Shown: one piece after another, positions 1 through 8,230 of the stretch
Position numbering within the stretch: the first letter of the stretch is position 1
How the letters are laid out: every line of letters begins with the position of its first letter
Assembly: GCA_028710415.1 (NCBI GenBank)
Contig: JAQTUE010000032.1
Location: forward strand, 1-56,316
Reading direction: 5' to 3'
Length of the DNA: 56,316 nt
Source: Paludibacter sp.
GTDB lineage: Bacteria; Bacteroidota; Bacteroidia; Bacteroidales; Paludibacteraceae
Made by a program: the position numbers and the translations under genes
The notes under the pieces: generated by a model
The model's input: only the letters and a program-made list of their open reading frames with translations
The model's database searches: none
What the model was told of the DNA's origin: nothing

Positions 1-256
1 AAATATTAAGGGCATTTAAGATTGAAAAATCATCAATAAATCAGAAAAAACAATTTCTATTGTGAACTATTGTGCCTAATGTGGTTCGTTAGTTATTTTG
101 ATAAAGTAGAATCCGTATTATTTTACTGTATGAAAGTATATTTGTCTATTCTTTTGCTTCATAGAATTCATTTACTTTGTTGAAAACACACATAACTTTT
201 CAAAATAAAGCCATGTGAATAATAAATATTTTCAAATTAATACTTATCAGCAAGTT
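1..256. other. Upstream non-coding leader of the PL26-like gene
   Basis: AT-rich sequence without a convincing reading frame. It contains one Bacteroidota-style -7 box, TATATTTG, at 137-144, which could drive the lyase gene that starts at 257. No partner -33 TTG at the usual distance is evident, so the promoter call is weak. Nothing else was recognised here. Confidence 0.4.
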
Positions 257-3200
257 ATGAGAAATATCCGGTACTTTGCAATTTATATACTATTATTTAT
301 TTCAACTATCCAATTGTTCAGCAAGCCGGTTGAGATAAAATGGATCGGTGAAAAACCAACACTTAAAACGGGGGTAAGCTGGGGGGTTCCTTTTGCTAAA
401 AGCGAGGTAAAGAAAACCCGGGACTTTGTACTGACAGCCCCAAACAATGAAAATATACCGGTTCAGACCTGGCCGCTGGCTTATTGGCCGGATGGATCCA
501 TTAAATGGTTGGGATGTGCAGCAGTGACAGACCCTCAAAAGAAATATACGCTCAATTTTGCTACTAACCCAAAGAAAACAATTGGATTAACGGTTAGTAA
601 ATCTGCAGAAATTATTCAGGTAAACACGGGTATTTTGACCTGCGAGTTGAACACCAAAGGAAATGTGTTGATAAAGAATTTGAAAGTGAATGGCAACACC
701 ATTTCCGAAAATGGAAGGTTGGTTTGCACTCTCGAAAACAGGGAGAAAATCAGGGAACAAATTATTCAGTATGATGACTACCGGAGCGAAATAAAAGAAG
801 TTATTGTTGAACAATCAGGTCCGGTCAGGGGTGTTGTAAAAATAACCGGGGTTCATAAATCACTGAAATCCAACCGTGAGTTTCTGCCGTTTACAGTCAG
901 GCTCTATTTCTATGCAGGATTGAAAACCGTTCGGCTGGTTCATTCTGTGGTTTTTGATGGCGACCAGCAAAAAGATTTTATCAAAGGATTGGGAATTGTA
1001 TTTGACGTACCTTTCCGGGAAGCAATTGAGAACCGTCATATCAGCTTTTCAGGTGAAAATGGCGGCTTATGGAGCGAGCCCGTCAAGCCCTTGATAGGCC
1101 GTTATCCGTTTGTTTATAACGGGGATAGAAGTCTTACTGAAAAACAGGTTGCCGGGAAAAGAATCCCTGAAATTTCCAAATCAGATTCTACTGCTTTTGA
1201 TTATTACACTAATTTTCCCGCCTGGAACAGTTATAAACTCACTCAATTGAACTCAGATGCATTCACCATCAGCAAACGGACAAACGATGCAAGTTCATGG
1301 CTTTTTGCCAATTCAGGTCATCGTTCATCGGGACTTGCACTTGTGGGTGATGTTTCAGGAGGTATGGCAGTATCACTAAAAAACTGCTGGCAATCCTATC
1401 CTGCTTCGTTGGAAATTGACAATGCACGGACAAGTGCTGCGCAACTGAAAGTATGGTTCTGGTCGAAGGATGCAGATGCCATGGATTTAAGGCATTACGA
1501 CACCATTCCGCACGATTTGAATGCTACCTACGAAGATGTGCAACCCGGGCTGAGTACGCCTTATGGTGTGGCGCGAACGAGTGAACTGACCCTCTTTCCA
1601 TTCGACCAGTTGCCCGATAAACAACAAACCGCAGAAATGGCCAATTACGGTGCTTCTACGCAACAACTCATTTGTACCCCCGAATATCTGCACTCCGTGA
1701 AAGCATTCGGAACGTGGAGTTTACCGGATCGTTCGAATGACACAAAAATCTGGATCGAAAACCAACTGGATAGTTCGGTTCTATTCTATAAGCAAGCCAT
1801 TGAGGAGCACCATTGGTACGGTTACTGGAATTATGGCGACGTGATGCACACCTACGATCCGTTCCGTCATGGCTGGCGCTATGACATTGGTGGTTTTGCC
1901 TGGGACAATACCGAATTGGCACCCGGAAACTGGCTTTGGTACAGCTTCCTGCGTACCGGGAATGAAGACATTTATAAAATGGCAGTTGCCATGACCCGTC
2001 ATACATCCGAAGTGGATTGTTATCATATGGGACCTTTCAAGGGAATGGGGAGCCGCCACAATGTCTCCCACTGGGGATGTGGAGCCAAAGAAGCCCGCAT
2101 TGGACAGGCAGCCTGGAAACGCCAATATTACTACCTGACCACCGATGAAAGGTCGGGCGATTTGATGAAGGAATCACTGGACGGTGAAAAAGGAGCCTGT
2201 GAATTTGACCCGCTGCGAATAGCTCAACCAAAAGAAAAATACCCATACAACGCCCCTGCCCGACTGCGCTGGGGACCGGATTGGCTGGCACTGGCAGGCA
2301 ACTGGATGACCGAATGGGAACGTACCGGTGACAAAAAGTATTACGACAAAATCGTGGCAGGACTTGAAAGCCTGGCAAAACTTCCTGCAGGCTTATTTAC
2401 CGGTCCTAACGGGCTGGGTTACGATCCTGCTACCGGAAAACTTAGCTATGATGGGAATCCTAAGGTAACTAATCATAATCACCTGGCAACCATTATGGGC
2501 GGATACGAAATACTGCTGGAGTTGTTTGACATGATTGACCAACCGGCTTTCCGTAAGACCTTTACCGACTATTGCCGGTTGTACAGCATGCCACAAAATG
2601 ATAGCGATAGAAATGCTAAAAATGCAAATTGGGGTGATATTAAGTTCCTTACGCCACGTTTAACTGCATTTGCTGCAAGGGAACTAAATGATGATAAACT
2701 AGCCGGAAGGGCCTGGAATGAACTTCTTGGCGGCAAACGGAAATCAGAAGCTCCATCAGGAAGCCTCTATACCGCCAATATTATTACTTCGCCCGAAGTG
2801 TTGAATCCTGTTCATGAGAATGTGACTGTGGGAACCAATGGCACGGCCCAGTGGGGGCTGAATGCAATTATCATGTTGGAATTAATCGGAAATAAAGTCC
2901 CCGATCAGAAAGCTGCAAAAGAAAAAGAAGCTTATACTGAACTTGACAAGCTCAATTGGAAGCCTGTATTTACGGATGATTTTAAAAAACCGTGGCAAAA
3001 TAACTGGTTTCTGGATGGACAAAAAGCACAATTGAAAAACTCAAAATCCGGTTTGATGTTCCAGGCAGGACCAACCCCTGCTAGTGATGCCGGCCACGCA
3101 GTGCTTTGGACGAAAGAAAGCTTTGAAGGAGACCTGCGTGTTGAATTTGATTTTACAAAGAAAGATACAGCCACAAAGTATGTGAATATCCTGTATCTTT

Positions 3201-3649
3201 TCGCCGAAGGCAGCGGAGTTGGAGAGTACGAAAAAGATATATCGAAATGGAGTCATCTTCGAACGATTCCTGCCATGAAAACGTATTTTGAACACATGAA
3301 TGCTTATCACTTCAGCTTTGCAGCATTCGAAAACGATAATACCGATCCAAATGCCGATTATATCCGCTTTCGCAGGTATCTGCCTGAACGGGGTAAGGGT
3401 TTGAACGGAACGGACTGTAAACCTGAATATCTCAACACAGGACTTTTCCATACCGGAACACCCTATCATATAACCGTTATTCGCAGAGAAAATGATCTGT
3501 ATATGAAGATCAACAATCCTGAAAAAGAAACCCTTTGCCATTGGAAAACAACTGAATTCCCTGTCTTGAATGCCGGGAGGATTGGCTTGAGGTTAATGGG
3601 ATCAAGGGTTTCGGAGTTCAGTAATTTCAGGGTATCAGGTCTTAAATAA
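257..3649 (+). CDS. Secreted PL26/YetA-type exo-rhamnogalacturonan lyase-like protein with C-terminal DUF6250-like domain
   Basis: About 1130 residues. The reading frame is open from a GTG at 215, but ATG 257 (MRNIRYFAIYILL...) gives a clean signal peptide of about 22 residues and is preferred. The N-terminal part (roughly 25-420, with GVSWGVPFAKSEV and WPDGSIKWLG) matches the PcRGLX/YetA beta-rich domains. The middle (about 430-880, rich in Trp, His and Tyr, e.g. EEHHWYGYWNYGD) should be the alpha-toroid of that family. From about 900 (FTDDFKKPWQNNWFLDG) a concanavalin-like domain of the DUF6250 type follows. Characterised PL26 members cleave unsubstituted rhamnogalacturonan from a chain end. 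It probably acts in the periplasm or on the surface, together with the PL4-like enzyme encoded 158 nt downstream. The exact substrate is inferred from family and neighbour. Confidence 0.8.
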   Translation: MRNIRYFAIYILLFISTIQLFSKPVEIKWIGEKPTLKTGVSWGVPFAKSEVKKTRDFVLTAPNNENIPVQTWPLAYWPDGSIKWLGCAAVTDPQKKYTLNFATNPKKTIGLTVSKSAEIIQVNTGILTCELNTKGNVLIKNLKVNGNTISENGRLVCTLENREKIREQIIQYDDYRSEIKEVIVEQSGPVRGVVKITGVHKSLKSNREFLPFTVRLYFYAGLKTVRLVHSVVFDGDQQKDFIKGLGIVFDVPFREAIENRHISFSGENGGLWSEPVKPLIGRYPFVYNGDRSLTEKQVAGKRIPEISKSDSTAFDYYTNFPAWNSYKLTQLNSDAFTISKRTNDASSWLFANSGHRSSGLALVGDVSGGMAVSLKNCWQSYPASLEIDNARTSAAQLKVWFWSKDADAMDLRHYDTIPHDLNATYEDVQPGLSTPYGVARTSELTLFPFDQLPDKQQTAEMANYGASTQQLICTPEYLHSVKAFGTWSLPDRSNDTKIWIENQLDSSVLFYKQAIEEHHWYGYWNYGDVMHTYDPFRHGWRYDIGGFAWDNTELAPGNWLWYSFLRTGNEDIYKMAVAMTRHTSEVDCYHMGPFKGMGSRHNVSHWGCGAKEARIGQAAWKRQYYYLTTDERSGDLMKESLDGEKGACEFDPLRIAQPKEKYPYNAPARLRWGPDWLALAGNWMTEWERTGDKKYYDKIVAGLESLAKLPAGLFTGPNGLGYDPATGKLSYDGNPKVTNHNHLATIMGGYEILLELFDMIDQPAFRKTFTDYCRLYSMPQNDSDRNAKNANWGDIKFLTPRLTAFAARELNDDKLAGRAWNELLGGKRKSEAPSGSLYTANIITSPEVLNPVHENVTVGTNGTAQWGLNAIIMLELIGNKVPDQKAAKEKEAYTELDKLNWKPVFTDDFKKPWQNNWFLDGQKAQLKNSKSGLMFQAGPTPASDAGHAVLWTKESFEGDLRVEFDFTKKDTATKYVNILYLFAEGSGVGEYEKDISKWSHLRTIPAMKTYFEHMNAYHFSFAAFENDNTDPNADYIRFRRYLPERGKGLNGTDCKPEYLNTGLFHTGTPYHITVIRRENDLYMKINNPEKETLCHWKTTEFPVLNAGRIGLRLMGSRVSEFSNFRVSGLK

Positions 3650-3807
3650 GCATTATTCATTAAAAAAATTAGCTGTTTCATTTAAAGTGATTAGACCTGT
3701 GGCAGTGTGTTTTTTATGGATCAAAAGGAAATAATATTATTTCATGATATGGCTAAGTTACTTGTAACACCTTTTTATTTTGATAATTAGAAATAAATTA
3801 ATTGATT

Positions 3808-5511
3808 ATGAGAAAAATACAGTTTATTATAGTTCTATTGTTCCTTGCTTTTACCAGTTGTTACGGTTCAGTAAAACTGACCGAAGCTGATAAAAAAGTA
3901 ACCTTGTCAAACGGGATCATTGAATTCAGCTTCGACAAAAACAATGCAGCCTTGACTTCCATCAAACAAAAAGGAGGAGCTAACCTGCTTGGTGGTAACG
4001 GAAGCGGATACCTTATGGGACCTGGATTTTCCATGAAACCTTCCAGTTATAAAGTAGTGCGGAATACTTCCAATCTTGTTGAGATATCCTTTACCCACGA
4101 AGCAAAAAACGGGTACTTTTTTGAATTGCATTATGTGCTGCTCGCGGATATGAGTGGAATTTACAGTTTTCTGGAACAATATCATCATACAGGATCTCCT
4201 GATGGTGGTTTCGGTCAGATCCGATGGGGCTTAAGAGCCGATTCTACTCTGTTCGATTATCATTTGGTAAGGGATAGTATCCAGGGGCGAATGCCTCAGG
4301 TCTCAGAATTTAAAAAGAAGATGCAGGACTGGACGTATCAGCTTGCCGACAGCAGCTATTATACCAAATACGACTATGCCGATTACATTGAAGGCCGGCA
4401 TGTGCATGGATTTGCAGGTACAAAATCAGGGAAAGGGATATTTGTCATTCAGGCCAGCCACGAATACCTGAACGGCGGACCGACAAAGCAGTTTAATACG
4501 GTTCATACTTCGCCGTTTATGATCATGATGTTCCAGTGCGATCATTTTATGTTGGATAAAAAAACTGACGAAGGACCCATCAGTGGTGAATGGCAAAAGT
4601 TAGGAGGTCCTTTTTTTCTGTATGTAAATTCAGGGAAGAATGTAGCTGCTATTTGGGAGGATGCAAAGCAGAAAGCCAACGAAGAAGTCACAAAATGGCC
4701 CTATGCATGGATGAATCATCCCGATTATCCGTTGCAACGTGGAAAAGTTACCGGTCAACTGAAAGTCAAAGGTGCTTCGGCAGCAAACGCCCATATCATC
4801 CTGGCAGCTCCCGGGGTAGACTGGCAGGCACAATCGCACGGATATATTTTTTCAGGACGGGCTGATGAGAATGGGAACTTTACCATTTCAAATATCCGCC
4901 CCGGAAACTACACCTTGTATGCTTACACCGATAATGTTACAGAGGAATATTCCAAAAATAACCTAGAGATAAAAGCCAACCAGTGCCTGAAGCTGGATCA
5001 GGTAGAATGGATTCCGAAGCAATCCGGGAATAAACTCTGGCAAATAGGTATAGCTGACCGCACTACACGTGGGTTTAAATTAAGTGATCACAAACGGTAC
5101 TACGGACTGTTCAATGAAGTGCCTGCGAACCTTACCTTTACAATTGGGAAAAGCATTGAATCCAATGACTGGTATTATGCCCAAACCAAAGCCGGGAGCT
5201 GGAATGTGGACTTTGTACTGGACGAGCTTATGACTGGCGAATGCCAGTTGACATTTGGAATTGCAGGATGTGCCAAGAACCCACGATTGGAAATTCTGGT
5301 GAACGACACCCCCGTTGGTGCGTACTATTTTGGAAACGATCACACCATTTATCGATCGTCCATTCTGGGAGGTTATTACCAGCAACAAGAAGTACAATTT
5401 GCTTCCGGTCTGTTAAAACAGGGCCTGAACCGGATTACCTTTCGCCTGCCTAATGTCAAAAATGGAGGTGGAATCATGTATGATGTAGTTAAGTTGGAAG
5501 TAAAAGAATAA
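3808..5511 (+). CDS. Rhamnogalacturonan lyase, PL4 family
   Basis: 567 residues from ATG 3808; a TTG two codons upstream is a less likely start. The N-terminus MRKIQFIIVLLFLAFTSC is a signal peptide, possibly a lipoprotein signal with Cys at about 18. Domains follow the PL4 order: a RhgB_N beta-sandwich (about 20-290), a short FnIII-like domain (about 305-385, DENGNFTISNIRPGNYTLYAY) and a CBM-like jelly roll (about 395-567, starting near KLWQIGIADRTTRGF). PL4 enzymes cleave RG-I by beta-elimination using a Lys and a His. Lys near 186 (YYTKYDYADY) and a His near 198-200 (GRHVHGF) are candidates by position. It pairs with the upstream PL26-like gene in a probable pectin-degradation unit. No SusC/SusD-like genes are in view. 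Confidence 0.85.
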   Translation: MRKIQFIIVLLFLAFTSCYGSVKLTEADKKVTLSNGIIEFSFDKNNAALTSIKQKGGANLLGGNGSGYLMGPGFSMKPSSYKVVRNTSNLVEISFTHEAKNGYFFELHYVLLADMSGIYSFLEQYHHTGSPDGGFGQIRWGLRADSTLFDYHLVRDSIQGRMPQVSEFKKKMQDWTYQLADSSYYTKYDYADYIEGRHVHGFAGTKSGKGIFVIQASHEYLNGGPTKQFNTVHTSPFMIMMFQCDHFMLDKKTDEGPISGEWQKLGGPFFLYVNSGKNVAAIWEDAKQKANEEVTKWPYAWMNHPDYPLQRGKVTGQLKVKGASAANAHIILAAPGVDWQAQSHGYIFSGRADENGNFTISNIRPGNYTLYAYTDNVTEEYSKNNLEIKANQCLKLDQVEWIPKQSGNKLWQIGIADRTTRGFKLSDHKRYYGLFNEVPANLTFTIGKSIESNDWYYAQTKAGSWNVDFVLDELMTGECQLTFGIAGCAKNPRLEILVNDTPVGAYYFGNDHTIYRSSILGGYYQQQEVQFASGLLKQGLNRITFRLPNVKNGGGIMYDVVKLEVKE

Positions 5512-5539
5512 GAGAAGAAAATGTGTTCCGGGTTCCGGG

Positions 5540-5742
5540 TTCCGTGTTTGAAGAGTTTGAAAGGTTTGAAAGGTTTGAAAGGTTTGAAAGGTTTTGGGGG
5601 GGGAAGCGTTCCGCGTTGGAACTGAAGTTTTCTGCAATTGGGATAATAACTCATTCTACCATTCAACTCATTCAACTCATTCAACTTAATCAACTAAATC
5701 AACCAATTAACTAATTAACCAATCAACTTAATCAACCAAGAA
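5540..5742. repeat. Low-complexity intergenic word repeats (TTTGAAAGG units, then AATCAACC-type units)
   Basis: Between the PL4 gene and the AraC stump. A first block (about 5548-5595) consists of tandem copies of the 9-mer tttgaaagg. A second block (about 5650-5735) is made of short words such as attcaactc, aatcaacc and attaacc. The reverse complement of the second block shares a 28-nt identical core with the block after murF at 17.38 kb. No spacers and no coding potential are seen. Confidence 0.75.
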
Positions 5743-5743
5743 A

Positions 5744-5899
5744 TTACCTGCTGAAGGTTCTGTACTGGGAAGGGGAATATCCGGTTCGTTTTTTAAATAA
5801 AGTCCCGAAATGGGCTACTGAGTGATAATTCAGGGTATACGAAATTTCTTTTACCGAATGAGAAGTCTCCTGCAACATTTGCTTAGCTTTTCTCATCTT
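5744..5899 (-). pseudogene. C-terminal stump of an AraC-family transcriptional regulator
   Basis: Reading the minus strand gives a 51-codon open stretch with the second helix-turn-helix of the AraC family: KMRKAKQMLQETSHS, then VKEISYTLNYHSVAHFGTLF, then KKRTGYSPSQYRTFSR and a stop. A stop codon lies two codons upstream of KMRK, and the rest of the protein is absent. The break lies about 45 nt from the left end of the decayed insertion sequence, and the missing N-terminal part is not found on its far side. In Bacteroidota such domains often end hybrid two-component or AraC regulators beside polysaccharide-use genes, so this may be the lost regulator of the adjacent lyase pair (inference). Confidence 0.8.
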
Positions 5900-5944
5900 A
5901 AGTTACTGAATATGTGATTACTTATGACTTATTAATTAAGTTTA

Positions 5945-5969
5945 GCCCAAATTGTCCATTAGAGCCATC
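5945..5969 (+). repeat. Left terminal inverted repeat of the IS
   Basis: Begins gcccaaattgtccattaga. It matches the inverted right end over 22 of 25 positions, with mismatches at positions 1, 20 and 22. Confidence 0.85.
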
Positions 5970-6021
5970 AATAAGAAAACACAAATTTGAAGTTCGATGA
6001 TTTCTCCCAAAGTTTTCGTAT

Positions 6022-7092
6022 TTATGCCCTCCTGTTCATTTGAAGAGTCATTTTCACGATTACTTTATTAGAGCGTTCTACTATATATGCTGGAATGGCA
6101 AGCATTTTATACCGTAAGATAGATAATTTATTGCGCACTTTATCGTTGATAATAACCTGTTTAAATAGGCTCATGAAGTTGTATGCAATGGTCATTAACA
6201 GCAAACATGCCTCAGTACCATCAAACTCATCTTGGTTCATTTTATCCAATCCGTAATCGTATTTGAGTTCTTTTATCCTGTTTTCGCAATTTGCACGACC
6301 TCTGTACAATCACCAAATATCTGCCGCAGATAACCTTAAGATTGTAATGTAGCACGTCGTGTACCGATAACCATTCAGGTCGGAATCATCCTCAAACAAA
6401 CTTAATTGTTTGCCTACAGCTTTTGGGCGTTTTGCTATTTTCTGACGCACTGCTATCATTCGTCTGCCTATAATCCAGCCTGTGCCTTATATTCGAATTC
6501 AGCTATTTCAAGACCATCCTCTATGTGTAACCATGTGTGTTGGGAAGCAATTTTTCGTTGTATGGTAACGTACATCGGAACAGCCACAATGTAATCAATA
6601 GAAACATCTTTTTGTTCCAGATAATCAAATATGTTCTTATCGTAAAATTCACTATCTAACCGTAATAACCCTATTTTCCTGCCACCAAAGAATGAAAGCG
6701 TTTCTTCTAAAAATTCCTTGAAATTGTTGGCTGTATGAGCATCGCCCGCGCGTAACCATAAATTGGCAACCATTTCTATTTCTGAAACAAAGGCAATAAT
6801 AGGATGTTGCGATTTGCGACCTGGCTTATGTTTTTATAGCCTTTCTTAGCTCCTTCTTGCTCGCCATACCGTGTAATGACAGATCCAACTGAGCAAACCT
6901 GTTAGCACCACACCAGACCCCTGCCATGAACTGAATAAACAACCGAATTGGAGAATAAGCCCGATTGGAACCCTGTACTGGCAAGGGTAAATGTTCTAAT
7001 TTATTTACAAAACAAGATTTGGTTAACATCTGTTGCAAGATAGCCAACCCACCATAAGCGGTAATCTCCTGATCTACGAACTCTAACTCCAT
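6022..7092 (-). pseudogene. IS1380-family transposase, inactivated by deletion, frameshift and stop
   Basis: Three pieces of one transposase. The N-terminal piece (7092 down to about 6830; MELEFVDQEITAYGGLAILQ) runs to FAQLDLSLHG and then jumps to KHKPGRKSQHPIIAFVSEIE. About 70-80 residues are therefore missing, including the region that carries the first catalytic Asp. The middle piece (MVANLWLRAGDAHTANNFKE ... LLRLDSEFYDKNIFDYLEQK) holds the second DDE Asp region. A frameshift occurs near 6470, and a TGA sits in frame before LYRGRANCENRIKELKYDYG, the third block with the conserved Glu. The product cannot be functional; it might be mobilised in trans through the intact ends. Confidence 0.85.
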
Positions 7093-7235
7093 AAGCTTGC
7101 ATTAAAGGACAAAAACAATACGCAAATATGATGAATCAATGCAATATAACAAGCTGATTATAAATAGTATGCAATCAATATCTTCTAATAATTCCCATTT
7201 GAAAATTCTGAATAAAAAAAAGAACCCAAAGATTA

Positions 7236-7260
7236 GATAGTTCTAATGGACAATTTGGGT
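7236..7260 (-). repeat. Right terminal inverted repeat of the IS
   Basis: Inverted partner of 5945-5969. Read on the minus strand it begins acccaaattgtccattaga. Confidence 0.85.
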
Positions 7261-7316
7261 TTATTTCATTCACTTAATTAATGTTGGGCATTACCCGCAA
7301 ATTGAAATATTAATCC

Positions 7317-7324
7317 TACCTTTG
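7317..7324 (+). promoter_or_regulatory. Probable -7 box of ssrA (TACCTTTG)
   Basis: Matches the Bacteroidota -7 consensus TAnnTTTG. A TTG lies at 7302-7304, closer than the usual -33 spacing. It is about 110 nt upstream of the mature 5' end, so a processed leader would be expected. Confidence 0.4.
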
Positions 7325-7433
7325 CATAAGAAATCAACAAAAGGATTTTAGAAATTGTTATTTAATACTGATTTGATATTAATCAACAATATCATACGGA
7401 TTTTAGTTGATTTTCAACATTCTGATTACAAAA

Positions 7434-7829
7434 GGGGCTGTTTGGTTTTGACAGCAGGTAGAAAGGGTAAGTAAGCATGTCGAGCATTGAGAAAGCGGCT
7501 CGTAAATCTCGAATCTCACAACTATAACTGGCGAAAATAACTACGCTCTTGCTGCTTAATCGAATAGAGTAGATTAGGCTTAATTCCGGCACTAGGTGCT
7601 GGAACGGGACATTTCCCAAATGCCGTCGCCTCGAGGCTATTTGATATGGAGATGCAGCTAAATCGAGGATAGTTGCGCTTAGCCTTGGAAGCGCGATGAA
7701 ATAAAAAGGATAAGGTGTAGGCTGGTGGCTTCGGTCTTACTTACGCACGAAAATCTAAGCGAAGATAAACATGTAGAAGGCTTATTATTTCCTTGTTTGG
7801 ACGAGGGTTCGACTCCCTCCAGCTCCACA
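7434..7829 (+). ncRNA. ssrA: Transfer-messenger RNA (tmRNA)
   Basis: Rescues stalled ribosomes by trans-translation and tags the nascent chain for proteolysis. The 5' end GGGGCUGUUUGGUUUUGACA and the 3' end GGGUUCGACUCCCUCCAGCUCC are the hallmark tRNA-like halves. The 5' GGGGCUG pairs with the 3' CAGCUCC as the acceptor stem, and GAGGGUUCGACUCCCUC forms the T arm. An internal reading frame at 7530-7559 encodes GENNYALAA followed by TAA, a typical Bacteroidota tag. The 3' end is duplicated imperfectly at 10143-10177, marking ssrA as a probable integration site. A strong hairpin terminator follows at 7840. Confidence 0.97.
7530..7559 (+). other. tmRNA proteolysis tag reading frame (GENNYALAA-stop)
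   Basis: The resume codon is GGC at 7530, followed by GAA AAT AAC TAC GCT CTT GCT GCT and TAA. The small-residue Ala-Leu-Ala-Ala end is the usual degradation signal for ClpXP-type proteases. Confidence 0.9.
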
Positions 7830-7832
7830 AAA
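7798..7832 (+). repeat. Putative attL: ssrA 3' end direct repeat, copy 1
   Basis: This 35-nt segment runs from tggacga through actccctccagctcca to aaaa. It matches 10143-10177 at 31 of 35 positions in the same orientation, with a 16-nt identical core at 7812-7827. The 3' end of ssrA is a well-known target of tyrosine integrases. Confidence 0.7.
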
Positions 7833-7839
7833 ACCAATT

Positions 7840-7873
7840 AAACGCCTGTTATTCATAAGAATAACAGGCGTTT
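7840..7873 (+). terminator. Hairpin terminator of ssrA
   Basis: A perfect 15-bp stem (7840-7854 with 7859-7873) around the loop ATAA, with T residues at the end of the stem. Confidence 0.85.
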
Positions 7874-8230
7874 ATTATTATAAACAATCGTCTGTTGCGG
7901 TCTACATTCAGTAATCCATAATTATGATAAATATTAGTCCTTTATAGAAGTTGGATTATTTAACACCCATTATTTATTTCATTTGAATATCTAACCGATA
8001 TCAGCATAATTATTTATCACAAACCTCTAACGGTTTTTTAAAACGACACATAATTCCCTTTCAGTAAAACCCAAGACATTTGAATATTCGTCTATTTTTG
8101 TTTGTATACATCAATCTTTTACTGGTAAGTGGACAAATAATTTATAATACAAACGGAATGTTTCACTGAAAAGCGGATTGCAGTCGTATATCCAACTACA
8201 ATAATATATTGATTTAAATCGCTATAAATC
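7874..8230. other. Non-coding stretch inside the putative ssrA island
   Basis: AT-rich sequence between the ssrA terminator and the 3' end of hipA. No reading frame, repeat or RNA was recognised. Confidence 0.5.

Larger units (their letters stand above)
5945..7260 (-). mobile_element. Degenerate IS1380-family insertion sequence
   Basis: A 1316-nt element bounded by terminal inverted repeats: 5945-5969 against the reverse complement of 7236-7260, 22 of 25 matching with 18 contiguous. It contains one broken DDE transposase on the minus strand. IS1380 elements are usually about 1.6-1.7 kb, so it is short, in line with an internal deletion seen in the transposase. I could not define an unambiguous target duplication; TTTA/TTA-type sequence flanks both ends. 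It sits between the truncated AraC gene and the tmRNA promoter region. Confidence 0.85.

Noticed and set aside
5523..5714. Open frame running through the TTTGAAAGG repeats
   Set aside because: Its peptide is only the translation of low-complexity repeats (FERFERFERF), and it has no ribosome-binding site or family resemblance.
5540..5742. CRISPR array
   Set aside because: The repeats are 8-10-nt words without regular spacers and without cas genes in the window.
5930..7275. Defined target-site duplication of the IS
   Set aside because: TTTA/TTA-type bases flank both ends, but the exact ends are ambiguous by one base and the match is too short to claim.
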